From Lachnospiraceae bacterium (GTDB taxonomy: Bacteria > Bacillota > Clostridia > Lachnospirales > Lachnospiraceae), in the NCBI GenBank assembly GCA_030825115.1, contig JAPJQL010000030.1, positions 1 through 43,956 on the forward strand: a DNA stretch of 43,956 nt, read 5' to 3'. Of the stretch, positions 34,366-42,295 are shown piece by piece; the first letter of the stretch is position 1; every line of letters begins with the position of its first letter. The position numbers were made by a program, and so were the translations under genes. The notes under the pieces are model-generated. The model was not told where the DNA came from. It saw only the letters and a program-made list of their open reading frames with translations, and did not search any database.

Positions 34366-36750
34366 TCACCTGCCGTCCCAAAACTGTTCCAGCCATCCCC
34401 TGACCGTCTTTTTCGTCACAATCCCATACTCCGACCACTCCCTTGGAAACAGTTCCTGATAATCCGGCTTCAAAAACCGGTCATCCAAAAGCAGGATGAT
34501 CCCCCGGTCCGCCGCCGTCCGGATCACCCGCCCCGCCGCCTGCATCACTTTGTTCATCCCGGGATATTGATAAGCATAGTCAAAGCCTCCCAGCCCCTGC
34601 CGGTCAAAATACCCTTTCAAAATCTCCTGCTCCGTACACACCATCGGAAGCCCCGTCCCCACGATAACGGCTCCCTCCAGCCGCTCCTCTTTTAAATCGA
34701 TCCCTTCCGAAAAGATTCCGCCCAGCACGCATAGCCCTACAAACGAGCGGTCCCGCTCCTCTTCAAACAGCCCGAGAAACCGTTCCCGTTCTTCCTCATC
34801 CATATGGCTTTTTTGCATCTCCCAGGTAAATGAGCCGTCAAAGGCTTCCTCCAAAAGCCGCTCCACCGCTTCCATATATTGATAGGACGGAAAAAACACC
34901 ATATAATTTCCCTTGTGGCTCTCCGCAACTGCAAAGATATAATCCACGATTTTCTGGTATTCGCCCCGGTTGCGCCTCGTATAGCGGCTGCTCACGTCGG
35001 ACGCAATCAGAATCATCCTGTTTTCCTTCTCAAACGGAGAATGGGCATAGACCGCATAATCCTCTTCATTTCCACTAAGAAGCTTCTTATAATAGCGGAT
35101 TGGCAGCAGCGTGGCCGAGAAAAAGACACAGCCTTTTCCCTTTTTCAGGCTGTCGGCAAGACACCCCGAAGGATCGATGCAAAACAGCTTCAGATGAAAC
35201 CGCCCATCCCGCTCCAATTCCGTGTAAATCTGGTAATGCTCGTCCAGCCCCTCAAACATATTCAGAAAATGGCGGACCTCAAAGTAAAAATCCAGCACGA
35301 TATCCCGGTCCGGAAATTCCTTCTCCTCCTCCATAAACGTCTCAAATTCCCCGTACATTGCCATCAGATTTGCAGCAAACAGATTGATCTCTTCCAGCAC
35401 CTGAACGCTTTCGCACTCCCGCTTCATCTCAAGCAAGTTCTTGTTGCACCGTTCTAAAGCACGGGCAAGTCTCGGGGAACGGTCTTTCACGATCCGCCTG
35501 ACTGCCAAAAGCTCCTCTTTTATGATCTCAGCGCTGAACATCTCCCTGGCGCGCCCCACCAGATTGTGGGCCTCGTCTGCCAAAAACAGATACTCTCCAG
35601 AAACCCCGTCTGCAAAATACCGTTTGAGCCTCACATTCGGGTCAAAGACATAATTGTAATCACAGATGATCCCATCTACCCAGTTGCTGACATCCAGGCA
35701 AAATTCAAAAGGGCAGACCTGATGTTCCCCGGCATACCGGAGGATTTTCTCCCGTGTGATCCCGGTCTCGCTGTGGATGATGTCAAACACGGCATCATTG
35801 ACCCGGTCATAATGACCCTTCGCATAAAAGCAGGCATCCGGGTTGCACTCCGTCTTTTCAAGTGGACACAGCTTTTCTTTCGCCGTGATCGTGACTGTGC
35901 TGAAATACAGATCATGTTCCCGAAGCAGCGCAAAGCACTCCTCTGCCACGCTGCGGGTGATCGTCTTTGCAGTCAGGTAAAACAGCTTTTCCCCATGCCC
36001 TTCCCCGATGGCCTTCAGGGCGGGGAACACGGTGGAAAGCGTCTTTCCAATCCCCGTCGGCGCCTGGATGAACAGATTTTTTCCCCGGCTGAGCGCCCGG
36101 TAAACCGAGACAGCCAGTTCCTTCTGCCCTTCCCGGTACTCATACGGAAACTCCAGTTCCTTTAAGGACTCATCCCGCCTCAGCTCATGACGGTACAGAT
36201 AGTTTGCCCACTTCACATACTCGTGGACCAGACCCTGAAACCAGGTCTCAAGCTCCTCCCACGAACGTTCCTCCCGAAACCTGCGGATCTCCTCCGTCTC
36301 GATGTTGCAATAAGTGATCTGAATACCAATCCCGCCCAGATTATGGTCGTAACAATAGATATAGCCATAGCACAACGCCTGCGCCAGATGCACAGCCACC
36401 GGTTCTTCCATCCTGGACAGATCCAGATAGACCCCTTTGATCTCATCAATCGTCACGCCGGCCGCATTCTCAATCACCCCGTCGGCGCGCCCTTCAATCA
36501 CGATCCGGTACTGCTCTTCCTCAACGGCGTGCTTCATCGACACCTCGGCCCGGTAGTCCGCCCCCATCCGCCGCTGGATTTTGCGGTGGATCCGGCTCCC
36601 GGCCTGCATCGCATCCTTTTCTGCCCCGGACGTCCTGCGGTTGTCCAGATCCCCGGCCCGCATCACAAACTCCACCAGGTTGCGGACCGATATTTTTATA
36701 TTCTTTTTTTGTTCCGTCGCCGGCTCTGACGCCCTCGTCTCCTGAGACAT
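34366..36750 (-). CDS. PD-(D/E)XK nuclease fused to XPD/DinG-type iron-sulfur helicase
   Basis: 794 residues from the ATG at 36750, preceded by GAGGA; the upstream ATG has no ribosome site. Residues ~15-135 form a RecB/Cas4-like nuclease: His55, Asp90 (EGRADGVI), Glu103-Ile-Lys105 (DEIK) and Gln124/Tyr128 (HLAQALCYGY). Then comes a superfamily 2 helicase: Walker A APTGIGKT (230-237), iron-sulfur cysteines 295, 302, 307 and 346/351, DEAH (392-395) and C-terminal motif VI GRVIRTAADRG. XPD/DinG helicases unwind DNA 5'-3' and act in repair; a fused nuclease suggests flap or intermediate processing. In-cell role inferred only. Confidence 0.88.
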   Translation of the reverse strand: MSQETRASEPATEQKKNIKISVRNLVEFVMRAGDLDNRRTSGAEKDAMQAGSRIHRKIQRRMGADYRAEVSMKHAVEEEQYRIVIEGRADGVIENAAGVTIDEIKGVYLDLSRMEEPVAVHLAQALCYGYIYCYDHNLGGIGIQITYCNIETEEIRRFREERSWEELETWFQGLVHEYVKWANYLYRHELRRDESLKELEFPYEYREGQKELAVSVYRALSRGKNLFIQAPTGIGKTLSTVFPALKAIGEGHGEKLFYLTAKTITRSVAEECFALLREHDLYFSTVTITAKEKLCPLEKTECNPDACFYAKGHYDRVNDAVFDIIHSETGITREKILRYAGEHQVCPFEFCLDVSNWVDGIICDYNYVFDPNVRLKRYFADGVSGEYLFLADEAHNLVGRAREMFSAEIIKEELLAVRRIVKDRSPRLARALERCNKNLLEMKRECESVQVLEEINLFAANLMAMYGEFETFMEEEKEFPDRDIVLDFYFEVRHFLNMFEGLDEHYQIYTELERDGRFHLKLFCIDPSGCLADSLKKGKGCVFFSATLLPIRYYKKLLSGNEEDYAVYAHSPFEKENRMILIASDVSSRYTRRNRGEYQKIVDYIFAVAESHKGNYMVFFPSYQYMEAVERLLEEAFDGSFTWEMQKSHMDEEERERFLGLFEEERDRSFVGLCVLGGIFSEGIDLKEERLEGAVIVGTGLPMVCTEQEILKGYFDRQGLGGFDYAYQYPGMNKVMQAAGRVIRTAADRGIILLLDDRFLKPDYQELFPREWSEYGIVTKKTVRGWLEQFWDGR

Positions 36751-36832
36751 TCTCTTCCTCACCTTATTCTGATTGCCGATACGTTCCATAGTATATCATA
36801 AACCATATAAAAACAAAAGCTTTGACGCCATT

Positions 36833-36881
36833 AAAAAAGCCAGGCGATGGAACGGAAAATCCCGTCCATCCCTGGCTTTTT
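36833..36881 (-). terminator. Terminator after HPr-like gene
   Basis: Stem AAAAAGCCAGG/CCTGGCTTTTT (36834-36844/36871-36881) with an inner GATGG/CCATC extension, and T on both ends, so it can act in both directions. It separates the HPr-like gene from the helicase gene. Confidence 0.85.
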
Positions 36882-36891
36882 ATCCATGTTC

Positions 36892-37134
36892 CTATGCAAC
36901 CTGAACCGTCTCCGGAGACAAAGCTGCAAGAAACTTTTCATACTCCCCGCTGTCTCCATGCATCCTTACCGTCAGTACCTTCGTCAGATCCAGACTCAGG
37001 ACTCCCAGAATGGACTTTGCGTCAATCACGACACGATTGTAAAAAACATCAATGTCAAAATCGCATTTGGCAGATGCTTCTACAAACGCTTTCGCATCGT
37101 TCAACGTCGTCAACATGATTTTTTGTTCTTTCAT
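36892..37134 (-). CDS. HPr-like protein without active-site histidine
   Basis: 80 residues from the ATG at 37134 (AGGAG eight bases upstream; the longer frame runs through the promoter). It has the HPr fold length and the conserved AKSILGVLSL around the regulatory Ser46, but aligning back from that motif puts Thr where HPr has His15, and GxHARP is absent. So it cannot pass phosphate as a PTS carrier. In this respect it resembles Crh, which keeps Ser46 but not His15. A regulatory role is inferred. It is monocistronic, with its own promoter and terminator. Confidence 0.8.
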   Translation of the reverse strand: MKEQKIMLTTLNDAKAFVEASAKCDFDIDVFYNRVVIDAKSILGVLSLDLTKVLTVRMHGDSGEYEKFLAALSPETVQVA

Positions 37135-37154
37135 AAAAACAGCTCCTTTTTTGA

Positions 37155-37206
37155 ACACCAATATTAGTGTAGAAATACTTATATCATGTTTACAGCGAAA
37201 AGTCAA
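37155..37206 (-). promoter_or_regulatory. Promoter and palindromic operator of HPr-like gene
   Basis: Minus-strand -35 TTGACT (37206-37201), 17-nt spacer, -10 TATAAG (37183-37178). Just downstream, over the expected start of transcription, lies the near-palindrome ACACCAATATTAGTGT (37155-37170; 14 of 16 positions symmetric), a likely repressor site. Confidence 0.68.
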
Positions 37207-37241
37207 ATTTCATTTCATTAAGATTCCCTTACAAATATTTG

Positions 37242-38123
37242 TCAGGTATGGGAAGCGATCATCACAAAATCGCCTGAAAACGTACAGTTTCCAAAGTCTG
37301 ACGGCACGATAAATCCTGCGCCTTTCTCAAACTTTTCACCATTTATCGTTCCGCAGCCCTGGGTGATGCTGATATTGGTAAATCCATAGGGAAATTCACA
37401 TGCAAACTCTCCCGATACCTCTATGCGCTCCACCGTATAGAACGGGCAGGTTACCAGATGGGTCTTCTTCGCCCCCGAAAGCTCCGTAACCGTCTGCTTT
37501 GCCTCATGATCCACAAACGGAGCCCGGATCACGTCAATGCTCTGCTCTATATGCAGCTCTCTCGGTTTTCCGCCGGAAAGCCGGTCATAGTCGTAGACGC
37601 GGTATGTAATGTCGCTGCTCTGCTGGGTCTCAAGAATCAGAGTGCCCCCTTTGATCGCATGGAGACAGCCCGGGTCGATCTGGAAAAAATCGCCCTTTTT
37701 CACCGGGATCACGCGGATAAAGTCATTCCAGCGTTTCTCCCTGATCATCTCCTCCATCTCAGCCTTATCTTTCGCATGATGCCCGATAACGATCTGCGCG
37801 TCCTCTTTGCAGTCCAAAATATACCAGCACTCGGTCTTTCCCAGAGAACCGTTCTCATGTTCTGCGGCATACGCATCATCCGGGTGGACCTGGATACTCA
37901 AATCATCTTTGGCATCAATCACCTTGATCAGCAGCGGAAACCTGCTTCCCGGCTCTGCGCCAAACAATTCCGGATGGCTATCCCAAAGCTGGCTTAAGGT
38001 CATGCCCTCATATGTCCCGTCCGCCACTTTGCAGTCCCCGTGGGGATGTGCGCTGATCGTCCATGTCTCGCTCCCCCATATCATTTCCTTGTACACCGGT
38101 TCCAGTTTGATCAACTCGCTCAT
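37242..38123 (-). CDS. manA: Mannose-6-phosphate isomerase, class I
   Basis: 293 residues, the compact Firmicute form. It interconverts mannose-6-P and fructose-6-P. Zinc ligands lie in QVHPDD (Gln, His), KTECWYIL (Glu) and PGCLHAIKGG (His). The first residues are KLEPVYKEMIWGSETW. It is the last gene of the ROK/ABC operon, 80 nt after the ROK gene, and suggests that the imported sugar enters via mannose-6-P or fructose-6-P. Confidence 0.93.
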   Translation of the reverse strand: MSELIKLEPVYKEMIWGSETWTISAHPHGDCKVADGTYEGMTLSQLWDSHPELFGAEPGSRFPLLIKVIDAKDDLSIQVHPDDAYAAEHENGSLGKTECWYILDCKEDAQIVIGHHAKDKAEMEEMIREKRWNDFIRVIPVKKGDFFQIDPGCLHAIKGGTLILETQQSSDITYRVYDYDRLSGGKPRELHIEQSIDVIRAPFVDHEAKQTVTELSGAKKTHLVTCPFYTVERIEVSGEFACEFPYGFTNISITQGCGTINGEKFEKGAGFIVPSDFGNCTFSGDFVMIASHT

Positions 38124-38203
38124 TTTTTATACTCCTCTCGTTTTTTTGTATCCCGCTTGCCAGGCTCCCTTATTTCCTGCAAACGCAGCCGTCTGACGAT
38201 CTG

Positions 38204-39157
38204 CTATTCATAAATCGCAGCCATCACGGCGCCATAGTCGCCGATCTGCTCCCCCAGATGTGCCGACTCTATCTTACACGATTCTGCATTAAAGTTCAAT
38301 GCCTCTTTTTTTAATTCCTGTTCGATATACTGGTCCATCAGAACATGGCTCCGGGCATAAATACTTCCTGCCACGATCATCTCCGGATTCAGGATATCGA
38401 TGAGTACGGCCAGCCCCCTTCCAAAGTACCTGCCCGATTCTGCAAAGATCTCCCTGGCCTCCTCGTCTCCGGCCAATGCCGCCTCAGCCACATCTTTTGC
38501 CGTGATTTCATCCACTCTGCCTCTCTGATAGCCCGGCGTTCTCCCTTCCATCGCCTGCCGCCGCGCCCGGTGGACTGCCAGCTGGCGGATCCCGCCGCCG
38601 CTGCAGTACCCTTCCAGGCTGCCTGCCTTCCCATAGCCCACCGGACCTTCCGGTGTCATGCGGATATGTCCGACCTCCCCGGCGCAGCCGTTTGCCCCGG
38701 TATACAGCCGTCCGTCAAGGATCAGACCTGCCCCCAGCCCGGTGCCAAAGGTCAGGAATATCATATGCCTGCATCCCTTTCCGGCCCCGTACTTCCACTC
38801 CGCCAGTGCGCAGGCATCCGCATCATTTTGCATCCGCGCAGGCATTCCAAGCTTCTTTGACAGATATTCCACCACCGGAACCTCATCCCATCCGGGGAGG
38901 TTGGGAGGAGAACAGATCACCGTCCGGTCCGCACTCAGCGGTCCGCCGCAGGAAATCCCAATCCGGCAGTCCGCCCGGTCCGCCCCGGACTCCTCCAGCA
39001 TCTCTTCTGCACGGGCGCACAGATCGTCCAGGATTTTTCTCCAGTCGGGTGAAGTGGCTGTCTCCCTGCGCCGAATCCATTCAATCCGTTCCTCAAATAC
39101 CCTGCACAGCATTACGGCGCATTTTGTTCCGCCAATGTCAAATCCGACAACATACAT
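38204..39157 (-). CDS. ROK-family sugar kinase lacking the zinc cysteines
   Basis: 317 residues. N-terminal ATP motif VVGFDIGGTKCAV, sugar-binding NDADACALAEWKYGAG and TFGTGLGAGLILDG place it in the ROK family (glucokinase/fructokinase-type). ROK enzymes usually carry GH...CxCGxxGCxE for a structural zinc; here the segment reads GHIRMTPEGPVGYGKAGSLE, so the His stays but all three Cys are replaced. No DNA-binding domain is present, so kinase rather than repressor. Beside an Rbs/Frc-type transporter and manA, a fructose, mannose or allose kinase is plausible; substrate undetermined. Confidence 0.87.
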   Translation of the reverse strand: MYVVGFDIGGTKCAVMLCRVFEERIEWIRRRETATSPDWRKILDDLCARAEEMLEESGADRADCRIGISCGGPLSADRTVICSPPNLPGWDEVPVVEYLSKKLGMPARMQNDADACALAEWKYGAGKGCRHMIFLTFGTGLGAGLILDGRLYTGANGCAGEVGHIRMTPEGPVGYGKAGSLEGYCSGGGIRQLAVHRARRQAMEGRTPGYQRGRVDEITAKDVAEAALAGDEEAREIFAESGRYFGRGLAVLIDILNPEMIVAGSIYARSHVLMDQYIEQELKKEALNFNAESCKIESAHLGEQIGDYGAVMAAIYE

Positions 39158-39205
39158 ATCCGTTCCTCCCGTTCCGTTTTATCTGGTCTGCTCCGCCAAT
39201 CACAA

Positions 39206-39238
39206 GGGACAGGAGCCGCCCTTTCCGGTCCCTGTCCC
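39206..39238 (-). promoter_or_regulatory. Hairpin between binding protein and ROK genes
   Basis: GGGACAGG/CCTGTCCC (39206-39213/39231-39238) forms a stem 34 nt past the binding-protein stop, without a T tract. It may stabilise the abundant transporter mRNA and reduce expression of the kinase and isomerase genes. Confidence 0.45.
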
Positions 39239-39272
39239 GACATTTCTCTCTTATTTTAGCCGATAGCCGCGT

Positions 39273-41123
39273 TTATTTCAAGGTCTCCTTTGTGATGACC
39301 GATACGCCCGTATCCACGTTGGCTGCTCCGGTATCTGCGCCTAACAGGGCGTTTACAGAAGTCTTCATGCCTTCGTATCCCATAACGTCCGGGTTCTGGG
39401 CCATCGTCGCCAGCAGATAGCCGTCCTTGATCAGCTGCTGGATCATATCAGACTTGTCAAATCCAACGCCGATTACCGTCTCGCCTGCTTCCTGGATCGC
39501 ATTTCCGGTCCCTACAGTAGAGCCTTCATTTGCTCCGAAGATTCCCACGCAGCCCTGGGTGATATAGTTTGCCGCAATATCCTTTGACTTTGCAGCGTCT
39601 CCCTCGCCGTACTGGGTCTCTAACAGTTCGAATTTCGTGCCTTCAAATGCAGAGCGGAAGCCTTTTTCACGTGCCACGGTAGATGCGGTAGCCGCGTTTA
39701 CATTTACGATTCCAATCTTGCCTTCTTCAATTCCGTTTTCTTTCAGCGCCTTGATCATCTCTTCGCCTGCGGTCTTTCCTGCCGCCTCATTGTCGGTAGC
39801 CAGGGTCTGGACTGCCGGTAAGGATGCTGCGGAATCGACATATATGACCTTCACGCCGCCGTCGATGGCTTCCTGCAGCGCTGCTGTCACAGCGTCTGGA
39901 CCGTTTGCCGCCAGCATGATCGCCTGTGCGCCGCCTGCCACCGCGTTGTTGATACACTCGATCTGTTTGGCGTCATCCTTTACATCAGGCGCCAGCCATT
40001 TATAATCAACGCAGCCAAGTTCTGCCGCTGCCTTCTGAGCCCCTGCATCCACATTGACCCAGTGCTGGTCCATCTGGTCCATCGTGATCAGATATACCTT
40101 AAATGTCTCGTCGGTCTTTACCGCTGCTGCCGGAGCAGAAGCTGCGCCGCCCAGGGTCTCTTTGGTGATTACAGATACGCCGGTATCTACGTTTTCAGCG
40201 CCGGTATCCTTTCCCTCCAGCGCGTTGACTGCGGTCTTGATGCCCTCATAGCCCATGACATCAGGATTCTGGGCCATCGTCGCCAGCAGATAGCCATCCT
40301 TGATCAGCTGCTGGATCATATCGGATTTATCAAAGCCCACGCCAATCACGGTTTCTCCTGCTTCCTGGATTGCATTTCCGGTCCCTACGGTAGAGCCTTC
40401 GTTAGCCCCGAAGATGCCTACACAGCCCTGGGTGATGTAGTTTGCCGCGATGTCCTTGGATTTTGCAGCATCTCCCTCGCCGTACTGGGTTTCCAGAAGC
40501 TCGAACTTGCTTCCGTCAAACGCGGAGCGGAAGCCTTTTTCGCGCGCTACGGTAGATGCGGTAGCCGCATTGACATTTACAATCCCAATCTTTCCGTCTT
40601 CGATTCCGTTTGCCTTTAAGGCTTTGATCATCTCTTCGCCTGCAGTTTTTCCTGCCGCCTCGTTGTCTGTGGCAAGCGTCTGGACTGCCGGTAAAGATGC
40701 CGCAGAGTCTACGTATACGACTTTTACTCCGCCGTCAATGGCCTCCTGAAGCGCCGCAGTCACTGCGTCCGGTCCGTTCGCCGCCAGGAGGATCGCCTCT
40801 GCCCCGCCTGCAACCGCATTGTTGATACACTCGATCTGTTTGGCATCGTCTTTTACATCCGGTGCCAGCCATTTATAATCTATGCCGCCAAGTTCCGTCA
40901 CCGCCTTCTGGGCCCCTGCATCCACGTTGACCCAGTGCTGATCCATCTGGTCCATCGTGATCAGGTAAATCTTATGTGCATCCCCGCCGGATGCCGCCGC
41001 CTCGCTGCCTGCTGCCGGTGCCGCTGTGGGCGCCGCCGCTTCTTTCTGGTCGCTGCTGCATCCTGTGGCCAGAGATGCCACCATAGCCAGTGAAAGCGCC
41101 GCTGCCATCAATTTTCGTTTCAT
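39273..41123 (-). CDS. Double-headed sugar-binding lipoprotein (tandem duplicated domain)
   Basis: 616 residues, twice the normal size. A lipoprotein signal ends at about Cys22 (SLATGCSS), then an Ala-rich linker. Two complete RbsB-type periplasmic-binding domains follow: residues 51-324 and 342-615, each starting KxYLITMDQMDQHWVNVDAG and ending DTGVSVITKETL. By my count they differ at 17 of 274 positions (~94% identical). A second Ala-rich linker (325-341) joins them. The DNA of the two copies (40152-40973, 39279-40100) differs at many silent sites, so the protein similarity appears maintained. It presumably feeds the RbsC-type permease just downstream of the ATPase gene. Confidence 0.92.
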   Translation of the reverse strand: MKRKLMAAALSLAMVASLATGCSSDQKEAAAPTAAPAAGSEAAASGGDAHKIYLITMDQMDQHWVNVDAGAQKAVTELGGIDYKWLAPDVKDDAKQIECINNAVAGGAEAILLAANGPDAVTAALQEAIDGGVKVVYVDSAASLPAVQTLATDNEAAGKTAGEEMIKALKANGIEDGKIGIVNVNAATASTVAREKGFRSAFDGSKFELLETQYGEGDAAKSKDIAANYITQGCVGIFGANEGSTVGTGNAIQEAGETVIGVGFDKSDMIQQLIKDGYLLATMAQNPDVMGYEGIKTAVNALEGKDTGAENVDTGVSVITKETLGGAASAPAAAVKTDETFKVYLITMDQMDQHWVNVDAGAQKAAAELGCVDYKWLAPDVKDDAKQIECINNAVAGGAQAIMLAANGPDAVTAALQEAIDGGVKVIYVDSAASLPAVQTLATDNEAAGKTAGEEMIKALKENGIEEGKIGIVNVNAATASTVAREKGFRSAFEGTKFELLETQYGEGDAAKSKDIAANYITQGCVGIFGANEGSTVGTGNAIQEAGETVIGVGFDKSDMIQQLIKDGYLLATMAQNPDVMGYEGMKTSVNALLGADTGAANVDTGVSVITKETLK

Positions 41124-41227
41124 AATCTGTTTTCCTCCTTTTTTGTGATAAAGTTTTTGCTATATCAAAGCCCCCCTGGCTCTAATACACTGTCAATCAT
41201 TGCCTGCGTGAGATTTCTTTGCCCAAC

Positions 41228-42238
41228 CTACGCTTTGGCCGTCTTATTCTTCTTACTGAATTTACCGCTTCTTACGATCACGTCGATCAATACGGATACC
41301 ACTACGATCGCACCGATCACGATGTTTCGGATTGCGACCGGAGCGCCTGCAAACTGAAGTCCGTTCTGAAGCACGCCCCAGATGGATGCGCCGATCACGG
41401 TACCGATCAGGATGCCCTGTCCGCCAAGGGTGGACACGCCGCCGATCACGGAAGCCGCAACGGCAAACATCTCATAGGAGTTGCCCGCATCCATCGTTCC
41501 CATGCCGCTGGTCGCACAGATGACAAGTCCGACAACGCAGGAGCAGAATGCACTGACCATGTAAGCCTTGGTGGTGGTTGCCACGATATTGACGCCGGAC
41601 AGCTTCGCCGCCTCGATATTGCTGCCAATCGCATAGATATGGCGTCCGGTCCTGGTCTTGCTGAGCAGGAAGTTAAAGACAAGCCACAGCACAATTGCAA
41701 TGATCACGGTATTGTAGATTCCGGCGACCTTCCCGTAATAGAAGAAATCACGGAACCCCTTTGCAGCATCACCGATCGCATCGGTGTTGTAGTTGTTGTT
41801 GACAATCTGGGCGATTCCCCTCGCAATCGTCATCGTACCCAGCGTTGCGATAAACGGCGGCAGTTTGCACCGCGCCACGAGCAAACCGTTGATGACTCCC
41901 ACGACCAGACAGCAAACCAGCGTAAAGACTACAGCCACCCACGGGTTCATGCCTTTCGTCATCATCGTCGCAGATATCATACAGCTCATACCAACGACTG
42001 AACCGATGGACAAATCGATATTGCCGGTTATCAGCACATAAGACTGGCCGATTCCGATCAGCAGAATCGGAGCAATCTGGCGAAGCAGGTTCGCTACGTT
42101 TTTACTGGATGAGAAAGTAGGGTTGATGATGCCAAATACCACGCACATGACAATGAGTCCGATGCCTACCGTGATCACCTGCCCCATCCCCCGGATGGCA
42201 AGCAGCTTCCTGAACCAGTTTTGTTTTTTGTTTTCCAT
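41228..42238 (-). CDS. Ribose/sugar ABC permease, RbsC type
   Basis: 336 residues from the ATG at 42238 (AAGGAG seven bases upstream). About ten membrane helices; FIATLGTMTIARGIA, YAIGSNIEAAKLSGVNI and IGGVSTLGGQGILIGTVIGA are typical of the RbsC/AraH permease family. It transports monosaccharides with the ATPase encoded upstream and the double-headed binding protein downstream. Confidence 0.93.
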   Translation of the reverse strand: MENKKQNWFRKLLAIRGMGQVITVGIGLIVMCVVFGIINPTFSSSKNVANLLRQIAPILLIGIGQSYVLITGNIDLSIGSVVGMSCMISATMMTKGMNPWVAVVFTLVCCLVVGVINGLLVARCKLPPFIATLGTMTIARGIAQIVNNNYNTDAIGDAAKGFRDFFYYGKVAGIYNTVIIAIVLWLVFNFLLSKTRTGRHIYAIGSNIEAAKLSGVNIVATTTKAYMVSAFCSCVVGLVICATSGMGTMDAGNSYEMFAVAASVIGGVSTLGGQGILIGTVIGASIWGVLQNGLQFAGAPVAIRNIVIGAIVVVSVLIDVIVRSGKFSKKNKTAKA

Positions 42239-42295
42239 GATACCTCTCCTTATCCTTCCCTTTTTCACTCTGACAAATCTGATGCCGCTTAGGCA

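Noticed and set aside
33322..34695. 457-residue plus-strand ORF opposite the antiporter and helicase genes
   Set aside because: Shadow of two well-supported minus-strand genes; composition is typical of an antisense frame.
37231..37242. Perfect palindrome ACAAATATTTGT
   Set aside because: Short, AT-rich and at the end of manA rather than near a promoter; expected by chance in such sequence.
40152..40973. Duplicated binding-protein domain as an assembly error
   Set aside because: The two copies differ at many silent positions and at ~17 residues, so they are genuinely distinct sequence, although long reads would settle it.
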